A stretch of DNA of 64,000 nucleotides from Scenedesmus sp. ARA3 (GCA_004335835.1 RWJK01001977.1:111341-175340), one strand, 5' to 3'. Shown: positions 35,366-48,260, counted from the first letter of the stretch. Notes: a model not told the origin generated them from the sequence alone. Translations and numbers: made by a program.

Positions 35366-36782
35366 TGTTAAAGATCTGTGCCTGCTGCACTGTACCTGCT
35401 GCAGCTGCAGCTGGCCCAGTGCCAGCCTGTACGGAGCAGCAAACAAGCATGGCAAACATACGAATGTGTTGATACGGCAGTTGGCTCAGTGGTTGTGCTT
35501 TGCCATTACTGCCAGGCTGCCTCATGGTATTCGTTCATAATGTCGTGACAGCACTGGTGGCACCAACACGTTGTGCGTCAACAACATTTCCATCCACCCC
35601 TCCCTTGCTTGGTGTTCTCTACTGCTCAGCTCATAATGCAAACGGCAGGGCCCAAGCAGCAGACCCATAGCCACCAGCCTCAGCCTGCAGACGAGTAGAC
35701 CACAAAGGTCTGCTTACCTTGGGGCCGTCTGCAGCAAGTATCTCCTCCAGCTGCTCAGCCAGGTCTCTGCTGTACAGCCCCACCCCTAGTAACTCGCTGT
35801 AAGCGCAGTGTGCGCCAGGTGTTGCCACTAGGCCCCACAGCAGTGCACGGCCGGTGACCTCAGGCAAGCCTGCAGCAAAGCAGCAGGAATCGCATGTTCG
35901 GTTTTGCACACAGGCGGATCTCTTCCAACCGCAATCTGGCCCGACACATGTAAGCTGCACAACTTGCATTCAGGATGATTTGTAGCAAGCACTACACCCT
36001 CTCGCCAGTTGCTGCACAAGATGAGCATGCGTTGTTGATGATTGCGGGACAAAAACTTGGGTGCTTTGCATGCTTACCTAAGCGGCGCGTGATGTGCAGA
36101 GCACGATTCATGGCAGCACTCAAGCCGGGTGACAGCTGCAGGTCAGCGCTGCTGCTGTGTGCAGCAGCGTCAACACGGTCAGCAGCCGCAGCAACCACTG
36201 CTGTGATGTGCTGCACTGCTTCTTCTGCTGCGCTGCCCCTGTCTACTGTCATGTGCTGCGCTGTCAGCTGCAGAGCCTCTGGGGACTGGAGAACTGCCAG
36301 CAGTAGGTGCTGCTCTGTCACAGTGACAGCGTCTTTCGCCACCAGCGCTGCTGCTGCTGCTGCTGCCGGCGGTGCGTCGGGCGCGGTGCCGGTTGCATTG
36401 AGGCCTGCTGCTGTGTCTGTCACAGCTAGCAATGCTGCAGTGCGCAATGTTTGCTTTGCACTGTCGCCAAACTCAGCTGCGAGGGACCAAAGGGCCTCAA
36501 ATGCAGCAGAATGCGCTTCAATGGCTTCTGGTGCAAGGCGGCTGCTGTGCTGCTGGTACTGCCGGTGATAATAGTGCTTCTCCTAGCTTTGATTGTGTTG
36601 CTGTCCCCAGCAGCCGCACACTGCAGGGCGGGGCTGCCTTGTGCTGTGCTGCACCTGTTGCTTATCCGTGCTGCGGCCAGGCTGCCACCCACACGGTGTG
36701 CAGAGGAATCACGGCAGTGCAAAGAATTCGCAGAGCGCAGATCAGGCCTCAAACTGCGGATCGAGTTGCTGTGAGCGAGCAT
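33169..36782 (-). CDS. Large protein with Clp-N-like N-terminal repeats; identity uncertain
   Basis: Clear pieces are an exon ending at 36078, exon 35869-35718 (phase 1 in, phase 0 out), an exon from about 35516 down to about 34.85 kb, and an exon to the stop at 33169. The first two join to give VTVTEQHLLLAVLQ and LSPGLSAAMNRALHITRRLG-LPEVTGRALLWGLVATPG, which resemble the two helical repeats of Clp N-domain/ClpT proteins (A..AL..A...G...VT..HLLLGLL). The long remainder is helical, Ala/Leu-rich, with a Ser15 run and near its end FTPQQLAVLLWGFARKP, a pattern found in FASTK/OPR-type helical repeat proteins. The 5' exon is unresolved: a basic Ser-rich start from ATG 36782 (MLAHSNSIRSLRPDLR) could be a chloroplast transit peptide but is in another frame. 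The junction near 34.8 kb is also unresolved. Confidence 0.4.
35317..35361 (+). repeat. (CTG)15 microsatellite inside a coding exon
   Basis: On the minus strand it encodes fifteen consecutive serines in the Clp-N-like gene. Confidence 0.9.
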
Positions 36783-37172
36783 TCTGGGGCCACTCGCAGG
36801 CAGTGCGCTGCAGCAGCAGCTGGCTCTTGCGAGGGTGGAAAGCGGCATGATGCACAGCAGGCAAGTGCCGGAAAAACCGCAGACCATCAATACGCATGGA
36901 GAGTCTCGCCGCTGTGCTTGTTCAAGGGCTCCAAGGTTGTTGAACAACAGTTCTCGCGAGCTCGATCGAGAGGTCCAAAGCATGGCCGCAGCAGTTGCAA
37001 CGTACAGCGATGCGATGTCCAAGAAACAAAGGCTTGATTTAGTTTCAATTTCAAATTTGATTTCGGCTGGCATCGTGGCTGAGCCGGTGCACTGCAGGCC
37101 TGCACGATCCCAGGGTGGCATGGTGGTGTGAGACCCGAGGATTCAGACATCAGCATTGGCGTGTCAGCTCGG

Positions 37173-37180
37173 CTTATATA
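37173..37180 (-). promoter_or_regulatory. TATA box TATATAAG
   Basis: A strong TATA element on the minus strand about 390 bp before the first plausible coding ATG (36782) of the Clp-N-like gene. The minus-strand ATG at 37121 is also downstream of it. Confidence 0.4.
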
Positions 37181-40100
37181 CTGTGATTGAAAAACAAACG
37201 CCGCCGCTTTGGTGCAAGGCGGTGCATGTTCGGGCAGAGCCTTTTCAGGCGGCAAAGACAATGCATTGTCTCCATATAGAGTCAGCAGTTACCCTGCACT
37301 GCTGTGGCTCCAGACAAGTGCCAGCAGCGTGTTTGCATGGATGCGCCAACAGTAGGCTGCATGCAGTATTTGAGACGTGCGAGAGTAAACAAGCTGCGTA
37401 GCGTAATCAAGCGTCAACATCAACAACTAGTACTAGCGAATGGTTGATGCTGGGCTAGCCAACTGTCTATGCAACACTATGCAAGCAAAACCAGCAAAAC
37501 ACTTGTTGCATTTGATTCACAGTGCAAGAGATGAAGCTCCTACAACGTGAGCTTGGGCACCTCCTTGTATGGCAGAAGAAAGTGTTGCGTGCAATTCGCA
37601 AAAGGTGCATGACAGGACAATGCAGTACAACACTGGCAGTACGATTGGGGTACAGAGCCGCTGATGCACCAATGCAGTACAGCACTGGCAGTACATGGAT
37701 GCACAGCACTGCAGCTGATCTGTAACTGCTATCCCCCAGCCCTGAACTCCCAAGGCACCCAAAACCCAAGACCCTCCAAGCCTCGCATGTCTGCCAACGC
37801 CCTGATTCATCAGGTGATGTACACCAAACCACCCATCACCCCACCCGCGCAGATGGCAACCGAAATCAACACACCCCTTCACGATATCCCGCCTCGTTGC
37901 CCCAAACGCAGCTGCGCTCAAGTGCTTGCTTGCTTACTCACAAGCATCATGCAGGGCCAGCTGCTGGCCCCTGACCTTCCACCCAGTTCAAGTGCAGCAC
38001 ACACACACATGCTGCACATACCAAGACTGATAACATGCAAACTGAATTACCAACCTGACAGCTGTGTGCCAGCACCTGCAGCACTCACGCCAGTCCTGCT
38101 GCTGCCATTGCGTGCATGCACTGCGATCGAAACAGCACGGTGCACGTCACGCGTCAGCGTGTAGCGCATACAACACCCAGTGATGCCATCGCCGCAGTGC
38201 ACGGGACTCAAGCTAAACACCATGCAGCAGGTGCAACACAGACTCCAGAACCCTTGTCACCCTCTCCATCAGTCAATTTCTTCAAGCCTCGTGTATTGAG
38301 GTGACACACAGTGCAAGGTTTACTGTCCCAGTTGCCTAGCAATCCTGCGCATGCTGCTTCTCCCATGCTGCCTGATTGCACTGATACTGCCAACTACACA
38401 ACTCGCACCCCCACAACACAACACAACACGTGAATCGGCTGCAGCACAGCCACAGGCTATGCATCTGGACTCAACTACAATACCCCAATATCCTGATCTA
38501 TCCAAATCCCTGAATCGTGCAGCCCAGAAACCGGCAGCTGCTGCTGATGCAGAATGCACACGCGCCTCCAACCCCAGTTTGTTGCTCAAAGCCTGAACAG
38601 AGCACACACACACAACACACACCCCAATGCTGCTTGGTGACAGTGTGCACACTTGCAGGCATAACCCTGGTAGCTGCAGCATTGCCCCATGCAGTAGGAT
38701 ACAGTACACAAACAAAGACACCGATGACAATGCATCAACGTGTGGACATGCGCAATGCTGATGATGCCAAGCTTGTATTTCAAGCACAGGAAGAGCAGCA
38801 GCGCCACACCAAGGTACTGCACACCAGAGATAATCACACGCATACACACACGAACAGTTGCACCTGCCGCCAGCTGGCTAGGTACAGCCAAAGCTAGAAA
38901 CGGCTCACGCTATGCAGGCTTTCATCAGGCAGTTGGAGTATGTGGAACCCCATGCCCAATGTACGAGCATGGAATGCAGCGATGTCTGCACTGCCAGTCT
39001 GTAGGGCAAAGCCGTGGCTGCCTGCACGAGGGCTGCTGCTGGGATGCAACTACATCCTTCGCCCACATGTAATAACCTCCCTGAAACACACTGACAGATT
39101 GTGTTGACGTATGCAAACCAACACGTTAGTAATATGCATCACCCAGATGCTCAACTATGATAGTACAGCAATCAGATGCAGGCCTGCCAATGCACACATA
39201 CATGACAGCCAGCAAGCATATACAGCAGCGCTGCTGCAGCCTGCAGTCCACCATACGTTGGCACTGCATTGGGCATTGCCAAAGCAGTGAATGGCGTTCA
39301 CACATGCGTGCAGTGCACTGCGCAAGGCCCTGTCAAATACAGCAACTGTGATACGGCGCACCGCGTCACGAAACCGCAAACATGGCCCCGGCTTTGCAGA
39401 AACATCTGTTAGAGCAGCACAAGCAGCATAGTAACAGCGGATCAAACGAGACAAGCCTACGGTTGACATCGACAGCAGTGCGCATAAAGACCTGCAAGCA
39501 CAAGTCAAGTGGCACGGGCCTCGTCAGTGACACGCTGCTTGCTGGCATACATACGTACCAGAAGTATCACCATGAATATAGAGGCCACTGGTCATGCGAG
39601 AGCTTCGGGGCAGATCAGGGAGCTGGACTGCACAAAAGCTGGTTGTAGATGCTTTGTTCATGCTTGACTCATACCCAAAATGATTAGCGCCAAACATAGG
39701 AAGCTGCTGTATTGGCTGCAGGCCGAACGGCCTGCAGCCAAACAACAAGTCCTCCAGCAAAATCCAAAAACAGCACACATTTGGTGCCGTGGTTGGTGGC
39801 AACTGCTGTGCTGCGACAGCGGCAACACACGATCACACACACGCATCTTCACCGTGCCCACAATCCTCATGCAAGTGCAAGCATCAAGCAAGCAAACTGC
39901 ATGTGCCACGACCAGAGCCTTTTGGGGCTGGCAGCAGCACATTTGATTGGAGTCAATCCTGCAAAACTGTGCGTACAATGCCATGGTGTACCCTGCAGCT
40001 CAGCAATCACACATCACGTGCATGTTTGCTGGTATCAATGTTGGTGTTTGCAAGCACAGCATGTTGCAAACAGTCCTAATGCCGTCAGCAAGCAACGCCA

Positions 40101-40482
40101 GCACGGCCTCTTCCCCACAAACAACTAGATCAGTGCGGAAGCCCACCACCCAGATATGTACAAAGGGTACACATCGCAACTCTGAATCCACAACACTTCA
40201 CAACCTGCAAACGAATGCCTGGCTACTGCAGGCTGAATGCACGCTGCAACTGCAATCCTGCACCAAGCTACACCCCGCAATTCAACACACGCATTGCGCC
40301 AATCCTACTCCTTAATAGTCACTACATAGAAACCGCAACCTGCTCACAGCCCCATGCACCTGTACCAAGCAGCATGCAGTCATCATCACTGATCAGCACG
40401 TGCCCCATGTGGGGCCTCCACACCAAGAAAACTGTAGTCATCAGCGCATGCCCCATGCATTACGCCAAGCAAATCGCAGTCC
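37181..40482. other. Intergenic region, 3.3 kb, no gene seen
   Basis: Many short ORFs on both strands, none with protein-like composition or a splice-consistent extension. A short direct repeat (GCAGTACARCACTGGCAGTAC, R marking the one difference) occurs near 37621 and 37674. The region contains the 5' flank of the Clp-N-like gene and the 3' flank of the degenerate PP2C gene. Confidence 0.4.
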
Positions 40483-43400
40483 TCACCGCAGCGTCTGTGC
40501 GTTCCCAACCTGTGCCGGGCTGCTGCTCTCAAACGCCGCCCCCAGCATGTTGGGCGGCCGGCTGAACTCGAAACTCCGCCCATCCCTGCGGCCGCAAGGC
40601 GGCACCAAACCCTGCTGCTGCTGCTGCTGCTGGTGGCCTGCCAGTCTGGACACTGCACATCCTGAGGAGCCTGATCCCGACCCAGAACCAGATCCAGATC
40701 CTCCAGATCCCAGAAAGCATCCGGAAACATTGGAAGCTTCTGGACCATCATCCAGAAAGTCCACCAGGCTGTGATCATCCTCCTCAAATGAGCCGATGAT
40801 GCATGCACCAGAAAATGAAGCTGCGGCAGTTAGGCTGTTGGACAGCTCGTAATCGACCTCTGTTGCCACCCGCTGCTGCTGCGGCTGCTGCTGAGCCATG
40901 ACGCCCAGCTGCTGCTGCAGCAGTGCTGCCTGCAGCTGCATGTCCTGCAGGCCCAAGCCGGGGCCTGAAGCCGCACCCGCTGCTGCTGCTGCTGCTGCTG
41001 CTGCACTGCCAGATGCACCTGCCAGCTGCGGGCTGGTGCCAGGAGTAGGCGCTGGTGACTCCTGCAGTGTTGGAAGCGGCACGGACTTCTGCCTGTTGCT
41101 GCTGGGTAGCATGCTGGGCTGCTGCATTGGCTGCAGGCTGAACATGTCAGACCCTAGCACACCGTTGCATGCTGATGCTGCTGCTGCTGTTGCGGCAGCT
41201 GCAGCGGTGGCGGTTTCATTGCCATGCTGTAGTGGCCGCTCCATCACTCCATCCCCAAATGACACCCGCAAAATGTTGTCACTGGCAGCTGCAGTGGTGC
41301 TTGGGGCAGGGCCTGCAGGGCTCCTGACTCCTGCACTGCTGCTGCTGCTGCTGCTGCCAAAGGCGCTGCGAAAGACCAAGCCGCCACTGCCGCTGCCTGC
41401 GCGGCTGCTGCTGCCAGCAAGAGCTCGACTGTCACTACCTGGCAGGTTGTGCCTAGGCGGGCTGGCAATGTTACTGGCACGTGCCGCTGTCCCCGCTGCT
41501 GCTGCTGCTGCTGGCGGTGCGGAAAATGGCGCTGGCAGCGGCACCTTGCCAAACTGGATAGTGTTTGGCTTGCCGCCACCTCCACCCCATGCCCTGCTGC
41601 TGCTCCAGCCATCGCCAGGCCTGCTGCTGCTGCTGCTGCCAGTGCCGCCACTGCCGTACCTAGAAGGCAGCTCTGTGCCAATGCTTGCTGCATGCCGCAT
41701 GATGCCGCTGCTGCTGGCGGCTCTGCGCATGCCAGGGTAGGGCTTAGGGTTTGCTACACCACAGATGTTGTCATCTATCGCCATGGCACTTGAGTAGTGC
41801 TGCAGCTGCACGCAGGATGTCACATACTGCCGCTGGCCTAGCGTCAGCTGCCTTCGGCCGCCGCCGCTGCTGCTGCTGCTGTCGGTAGCTTGCGGCTCAG
41901 GCGAGCAAGCGTCGCTGCTGCTGCCGGCGAGGCTGCTGCTGCCGCCGTTTGCGTCCCCAGCAGGAGCAGATGCTGCCAGCCTGACCCTAGTGAAGGATCC
42001 TTCATGTACCATCCTGAGAACTTCGATTCCAAGAGGCTTGCTGCTGTCTGCATTAACACCATCTGGCTCCACTGCTGCTGGTGCTGCTGAAGGTGCCGCC
42101 TCGCTACTGTCAGCATCGCAGGCACCAGCATTCGCATTCGCAGCAGCAGCAGCAGCAGCAGCAGCGTTTGATGCTGCCTCCAGGCTGTTCTGGTGGCGCT
42201 GCGAGGGGCTGCTGTGCTCTGCAAAGCTGCCGCTGCTGAAGAGAGAGGTGTGCAGCTGCAGGCCCGGGCTGCTCATGCTGCTTGCTACTGCTGTATCGGC
42301 CTCATCACCTCCACCAGAGGATGTGAAGGAGAGGCTTTGTAGCAGCATGCTGCCAGTGAGGTTCTGCAAGGCGGCAGGAAACAGCAACAGGAGGCGTTTT
42401 GTTATGAAGGTGTGCTAAGAGCAACACTAAGCAGGTGTGCCAGCAGGTCCGAAACAGCAGCAGAAGGCGCGTTGTAAGTGCGATGCGCAGCAACAAGCAG
42501 TTGTGCCACCTTGCTTGCATAGTGCAGCCGGTCTGAAGCTGATGCTGCCTGGAATGGGTTGTTCAACCCAGCCAGCAGCACAATGGCTTCAGGTACAAAA
42601 GCAGCACATAAAGGCTGCACCGCACTCACCAGGCTGCTGCTGCGCCTGCCGCCATGCATCTGGCCCTCAAGGGCAGTTGCACCCAGCTCGCCTCCATGCA
42701 CTGCTCCATCAGCGGCAGCAGAGCCCTCAGACAGGCAGCTAGAAGCTTCCCTGCTGATGCCAGCGCAGCCTGCAGCAGTATCCCCTGCTGCTGCTGCTGC
42801 TGCTGCTGGTGGTGTGCCAGCCACACTACTGAAAGCACTGACCATGCCACCACGTCCTGCTGCACTATCTGCAGCTGCAGCAGCTGTCGCGGCCGCCGCT
42901 TGAGGGGCTGTGAAGTTCACTTCAATGCTGCTGCCACGGCTGTTTGCGCCGCTGCTGCCGCTGAGGATGCTGCAGCCGCTGATGTTGTGTGAGCTTCCCA
43001 GCACCAGCATGTCGCCAGCCCTGTTGCTTGCTGCAGCGCTGCTGCTGGCGCTGCTGCTGCCAATGCTGCTGCTGCCAGCATGGCCAGCAGTGCTGAGTGG
43101 CTTGCGGTGCAGCCTTTGAAGCTTTTTGCCCATGCTCCTAATGCGGCTGGGCATTGGAATGCCACGCGGCGCCGCTGCTGCTGCTGCTGCTGCTGCTGGA
43201 GGAGTTGAGCCAGCATCCCAGCTGGATCGAGCTGATCTAGAGGCTGTCAGTTCTGCACGGACAGCAGAGACAGCTGCTGCATCAAATGCAGCATCTGCTG
43301 CAGCGCGTGCAGCAGCCAGCGATGGCAGATCTGGGGTGGAAGCAGAGCCACGCAGCCTTGCAGCTTTTGCTTGGCCTCCACGGACACTGGACTCGATCTG

Positions 43401-46400
43401 TGGCAGCGGTTGACTGTGGTCCTGGAAGGCCACCCTGCTCGCTTTGCCAGCAGCGTTCTTCAGTTTCGCATGCCGATTGAACCCTGCTGCTGCAGCCGCA
43501 TCTGCTGCTGCGCCCTTTCGTGTGTCGACTTCAACTTGGTGCCCAGCATCTGCTGTGGCCTGCACTGCTAACCCTTGAAACGGGCTCAGCTGCTGCTGCT
43601 GCTGCTGCTGTGAAGGCTCCTGTGCCGCATTCAACAGGCAGCGGTAGCTGCCGCGCCTGCTGCCACCCCTCACCTTACCCTCGAGCACTTCCCCCTGCTT
43701 CTCAGCTAGCTGGCCTAATCCAGCCTGCAGCGACGCTGCAGCTGCTGCTGCTGCAGCTTCCTCCTCCGAGGTGAGGCGGAAGCTGCTGCTGCGCTTATCC
43801 GTGGATATGCCACCACGCACTTTGCCCTCGCAGGCACTCAGCTCCTCCGCTGATGCTTCTGCTGATAGGCCCTCTGAGGGGCAGCTGAGCGGCATTGTGA
43901 CCCCAAGAGACTGCTGCTGCTGCTGCTGCTGCTGCTGCAGCAGCAGCGGCAGCTGGGAAGGTGGCTGCAGCTGTGTTGCGCTGCTAGGGTTGCTTCCTGC
44001 AGTCCAAGCACGGTGCAGCGCAGTCGCAGCTGCACCTGTGCTGCCGCGCGTGCCAGTTTCTGCTGCTGCTGCAGCTGCTGGATGTGCTGCAGTCCACGCC
44101 TTACCATCCTGTGCCGAGTTGCTGAAAGCTGATCTGAAAGCCATGCCGCTCGGCGCCGCCGCTGCTGCTGCTGCTAGCTCAGATCCACCAAGGGAGTGCC
44201 CTCTGCGTTCAGCAGCGCCCTTCATACTGCTGCTGCCACTGCCGGCTGCTACTGCTGCTAGCTTGGCTTGCACAGGCAGTGATGCTGCAGAGCTTATCCC
44301 TGAGGCATGCAGAGCTGACAAGGCCTGATATGAGCGGGCCTTCTTCACTGTGTCAGGCCCCTGCATCTGCTCCTGCTGCATTAGCTGCTGCTGCATCTGC
44401 AGCGCCTCTAGCTGCTGCTGCTGCTGCTGCTGCTGGCTGTCGGTTGCTGCACGTGAGGGGCTGTAAAGACTTGAGCTTGAAGCCATGAGTGTGCCTTGGC
44501 TGCTGCTGTCCCTGCCCCAACTGCTGCTGCTGCGCTTGCCGCCCAAATACGCATTATCAGCAGCAGCAGCAGCCTCCCTGAGAGAGCTCCACCCGCCACT
44601 GCTGCTGCGGCTGCTGCTGGTGCTGTGGCGCGCGCTGCCGCTGCGGCGCATTGCCAATGCAGCAATCGACACAGATGCGCTGCGCTGCGGCAACGCATGG
44701 TGCTGCATTGCCATATTGCCAGCTGCAAGGCTGCGGCTAGATCGAGACAGCGCAGCAGTGCTAGGTGACAGCACTTCTGCAGATGACCAGGACGTCATGC
44801 TGTTGCTGGGCTTGAGTATGCGAGCTACTGTTGTATCCGGATGTGAGGTTGTAGGGTTTGCAAACAGCAGTGATTCGAGCTCGCAGGGCCCTGCAAGACG
44901 CACCTTGTGCAGAATCATCGTCTGCTGCTCGCCCTGCTGCTGCTGCTGCATTGAGGGGCTTGCCATGCTGCTGTTGCTGCACTCGCCTGCCAGGCAGCCA
45001 CACGATCCACACGAGCCGCCATGGTCATGACTCAAGTCGAGCTCGCAACTCAGCCGCGAGCTGAGTGCAAAGGCAGCTGCGCGAGTGCTGCTGCCGCTGC
45101 CGCAGCTCACGATGTGGCTGGCGGCTGCGGGCTGTGCATTGGAGCTGCTGCTGTCACCTGCTGCTGCTGCTGCTGCAGGTGCATCTTCGACCTTGAGGAT
45201 GCCTGCTGCTACTGCTGCATCCACTAGGGACAGCCGTCCTGAGGAGTCGTCAGACACAGCTGAGGTGCTGAGAGCAGCACTGTGGCAAGCTTCACCATCA
45301 CCTGCTGCTGCTGCTGCGCTTGTGCCGCTGCTAGCATCTGCCGGCAGCTCCGCAGTAGCAGCAATCGCCTTCCCGTGCTGCTGCTGCAGCAGCAGGGTTT
45401 GCGGTACAGTGATGGAGCTGGCAGCTGGCCAGAAGCTGGATGGCCAGCAGTGGCCTGCTATGCTGAGGGCTGGCAGTAGGCTGCTGAGTGCGGGGGCTGG
45501 GGGCCCTGCTCGGTCCCTGTCGCAGCAGAAGCAGCTGGCAGACCAGAGGGCCTGCAGGGCCTGGGCCTCAGCGTTGGAGCGGCAGGCCCTGTGCAGAGGA
45601 GAGAGGGAGAGGAACAGGGAGGTACAGCGGAATGTGAATATCGAGAGTAGGCTTGGTGAACAGAGCGCCTCCATGGCTTGTGCCTCAGCGTTGGAGCGGC
45701 AGGTCCTGCGCAGAGGAGAGAGAGAGAGACAGGAACAGGGAGGTACAAGAAAAAGGTGACAGTCAAGAGCAGGCTTGGTGACCAGAGGGCCTGCAGGGCT
45801 TGTGCCTCGGCGTTGGAGCGGCAGGCCCTGTGCAGAGGAGAGAGGAAGAGGGAGAGGAACAGGGAGGTTCAAGAAAACAGTGAGAATCAAGGGCATGCTC
45901 AGTGACCAGAGGGCCTGCAGGGCTTGTGCCTCAGCGTTGGAGTGGCAAGCCCTGCATGTGTGTATAATAGACAGCAGGGGAGGGTGAGAGAACACGAAAG
46001 ATGCAAGCCCTGTGTGTATCATAGACAACAGGAGATGGTGACAGAACTGGGAAGATGTGCAGGCAGGAGTGAGACGTGAAAGTAGGCTTGCAATCGAGTA
46101 GGTTATCCTCTCAATTGGCCGCCAGCAACAAGGACGCCCCAGGGAACCACAGCACAACACACAAGAGGCACGCTAAAGCTGACAAACACCCACCACACCT
46201 ACAGCGCTAAGGTGTTCCACAGCTGCGCCTACAATGGTGTCACCACACCGCCACCTACCACCTACCTGCCAATGCCTGCCAGCTCCTGCTGCATCTTCTG
46301 CTGCTGCTCAGCAGCTGCAGCACGGTGCAAGCTGCTGCTGCCATCTAGCAGCAGCACCACTGCACTGACATCTGGCACACACCCCGCAGCCCCAGGTGCA

Positions 46401-48260
46401 GCAGGACCGGGCACCAGCCCAAAAAGCTGATCCATGAGCCGCAGCTTTAGCCGCTCTTGAGCTTCCAGAGTCAGAAGATCCCCAACCGACGCTGCTGCTG
46501 CTGCTGCTGCTGCTTTGCCTGCTGCTGCTGCTGCAGCCGGGCCACTGCTGCTGCTGCTGCTGCTGCTGCTGATACCGCTGGCCAGGGCAGCAGCAACGTA
46601 GTCGACAACTTCAGCAGGATTCATCGCCTGCCACAGCCCTGGGGATCCTAAAACCACAAACGACTCGCTGCCGGTCAGCCGCCAGGCTGTCACAATAGGG
46701 TTTGGCAGTACACCTGCTGCTGTGGCTGCGCTGTAACCCAGCAGCCTTGATGCACCCACGTGGTGCAGCACGCTGCCATCAGGGGCAGTGAGGACAGCAG
46801 CTTGTTGCTGCTGCAGGACGCTGCTGCTGCTGCTGCTGGCGCTGCCATCTGGCAGGCTGCTGCTGCTGCTGGCCTGCTGCAGCTCTTTTTCTGTTGCTGC
46901 TGTTGCTGCTGCTGCTGCTGGGGGTGCTTGTTGCGTGTAGCTGATGCTGCTGCCGGCTGCATCCAGCCGTGCTGTCTCTGTTGGATCATGCCCCAGTGCT
47001 AGCCTTGGTGTGAGTTCCAGCACAGTTAAGCCACCGGCAGGGGAGCTACGTGCCAGCACTGCTGTGCATAACCCCGCTGATGCAACCAGCAGCTGTGAAC
47101 GGCTCTGGTCCAATGACAGCAGCAGCGCAGCGGTGCCAGAGGTTGCTGTGTCGAGGGTGCTACCTGGGCCGGCGTTGGCTTGTGGGTTCTGCTGCGGCTG
47201 CAGCTGCAGCAGCTGCTGGTGGCACTGCAGGAAGGCTGCTTCTAGGGCGGCGGCAGGGGCCTGCACGTTGCAAATGGCAAAGCCAGCAGCAGAGATAACA
47301 AGTAAGTGATGACAAATTGAAGATGTTGTCGTTTAAAGAGCTGTCAAACAGTGCTGGTGGCACTGCAGGAAGGCTGCTTCTAGGGCGGCGGCAGGGGCCT
47401 GCAGGGTAAGCACAGACGCACGGCATGCAGCAAAGATGCAAGGCAAGTGATGACCGGGTGATGAGGTTGCCTTTTCAATTTCATGAAGTGGCAAGCAAAG
47501 CAAGTGTGACGAAGCATAAAAAAGCAGCTGGAGAGCGTTTATTGCACGCTGGGGGACACGATTCACAGCATGACTCAAAATGTGACACGAGGCCAAGGGG
47601 TGTGCCGTGCTGTGAAGTCTGGCGGCCATCAAAGCCAGCAGTCCGATGACACCACCTGCAGAATTGTTTGGTTGGCAGGCTTTAGTTGCTGCTGGCCTTT
47701 GCGGCTGCCTGCTCACCAAGGTTTGTTGCTCGTCATGCAGCAGCTGCGGGGCGAGCGCTCCTGCAAGGATCTGGCTGCTCACAACTGCCACATCAGCTCC
47801 TGCAGGGCCGCATCCACTGAACAGGCCAGCTAGCTGCCTTCCTGCAGTGCCTGCAGACGCAAGAAAGCAGACAACTGAGACTGAGACCATGGTAGCTGTT
47901 ACTGGTGCAGGTGGTGGTCCACCTGCATCACGTGGGGCAAGGATATGCACCAGCCTGCCGCATACAGCCTGCTGGTATATGTAGTACAATCTTTGCCGAA
48001 CCTAACACGCCAAAAGCAGCACGAACGCACTGCTTGCGATCGATTCTTGTCGTGGTGCAGCACCAACCTGCGCAGAACGCGATGCCCTCGTCGCTGCATA
48101 GCGGCAGCTGGTGCTCCGATTGCAGCACCTGAGCGGGCCAAATGTACCCGGGCCTGATACACACCAACTCCATTATCATGTCCGTGTGAGCCTGCTGCCA
48201 ATGCTCAAGCAGGCACATCGCAGCACCTCCAGCACTCAACCTGCAGCATGAAAACAGCAT
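40483..48260 (-). CDS. Very large protein with a degenerate PP2C-like domain (probable pseudophosphatase)
   Basis: Five exons join in one frame: 48260-48068, 47850-47717, 47260-46266, 45588-42426 and 42363-40483 (phases 1, 0, 2, 0), about 2,121 residues. The first 440 residues follow the PP2C order but lack the metal ligands: AGLFSGCGPAG replaces FDGHGG, LLVASAGLCTAVLAR replaces the GDSRAVL strand, FVVLGSPGLWQAM replaces LASDGLWD, and DVSAVVLLLD replaces DNISVIVV. The remaining 1,700 residues are Ser/Ala/Gln-rich with basic Arg-Ser patches (KKLQRLHRKPLS, ALAMRRSGSARHS), no domain, and short ordered islands such as AFVPEAIVLLAGLNNPFQAA and GSFTRVRLAA. Non-catalytic PP2C-like domains occur in fungal adenylyl cyclases, where they are followed by a cyclase; none is visible here. 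The donor at 42425 (GTTGCT) is weak, and a further 5' exon is possible. Confidence 0.6.
45541..45995 (-). repeat. Four tandem copies of a 15-residue mini-exon with its intron
   Basis: Acceptors at 45589, 45706, 45828 and 45952 are each followed by a copy encoding ACRSNAEAQALQAL; the copies are 117-124 bp apart including a pyrimidine-rich intron (ctctctcctctgcacag type). All copies start in phase 2, and copies ending at TG would be 45 bp long, so skipping or including any of them keeps the frame. Only the copy at 45588 runs on into the downstream coding exon. Confidence 0.8.
47204..47402 (-). repeat. Duplicated start of an exon (degenerate PP2C gene)
   Basis: The acceptor and first 50 bases of the exon at 47260 (GCCCCTGCCGCCGCCCTAGA) are repeated 138 bp upstream with the acceptor at 47399; that copy then diverges into non-matching sequence. 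Confidence 0.75.

Noticed and set aside
45597..46160. Reading the four mini-exon copies as one continuous coding stretch up to 46160
   Set aside because: The frame stays open, but the pieces between copies are pyrimidine-rich introns with AG acceptors, and the preceding exon ends at a strong donor in the matching phase.
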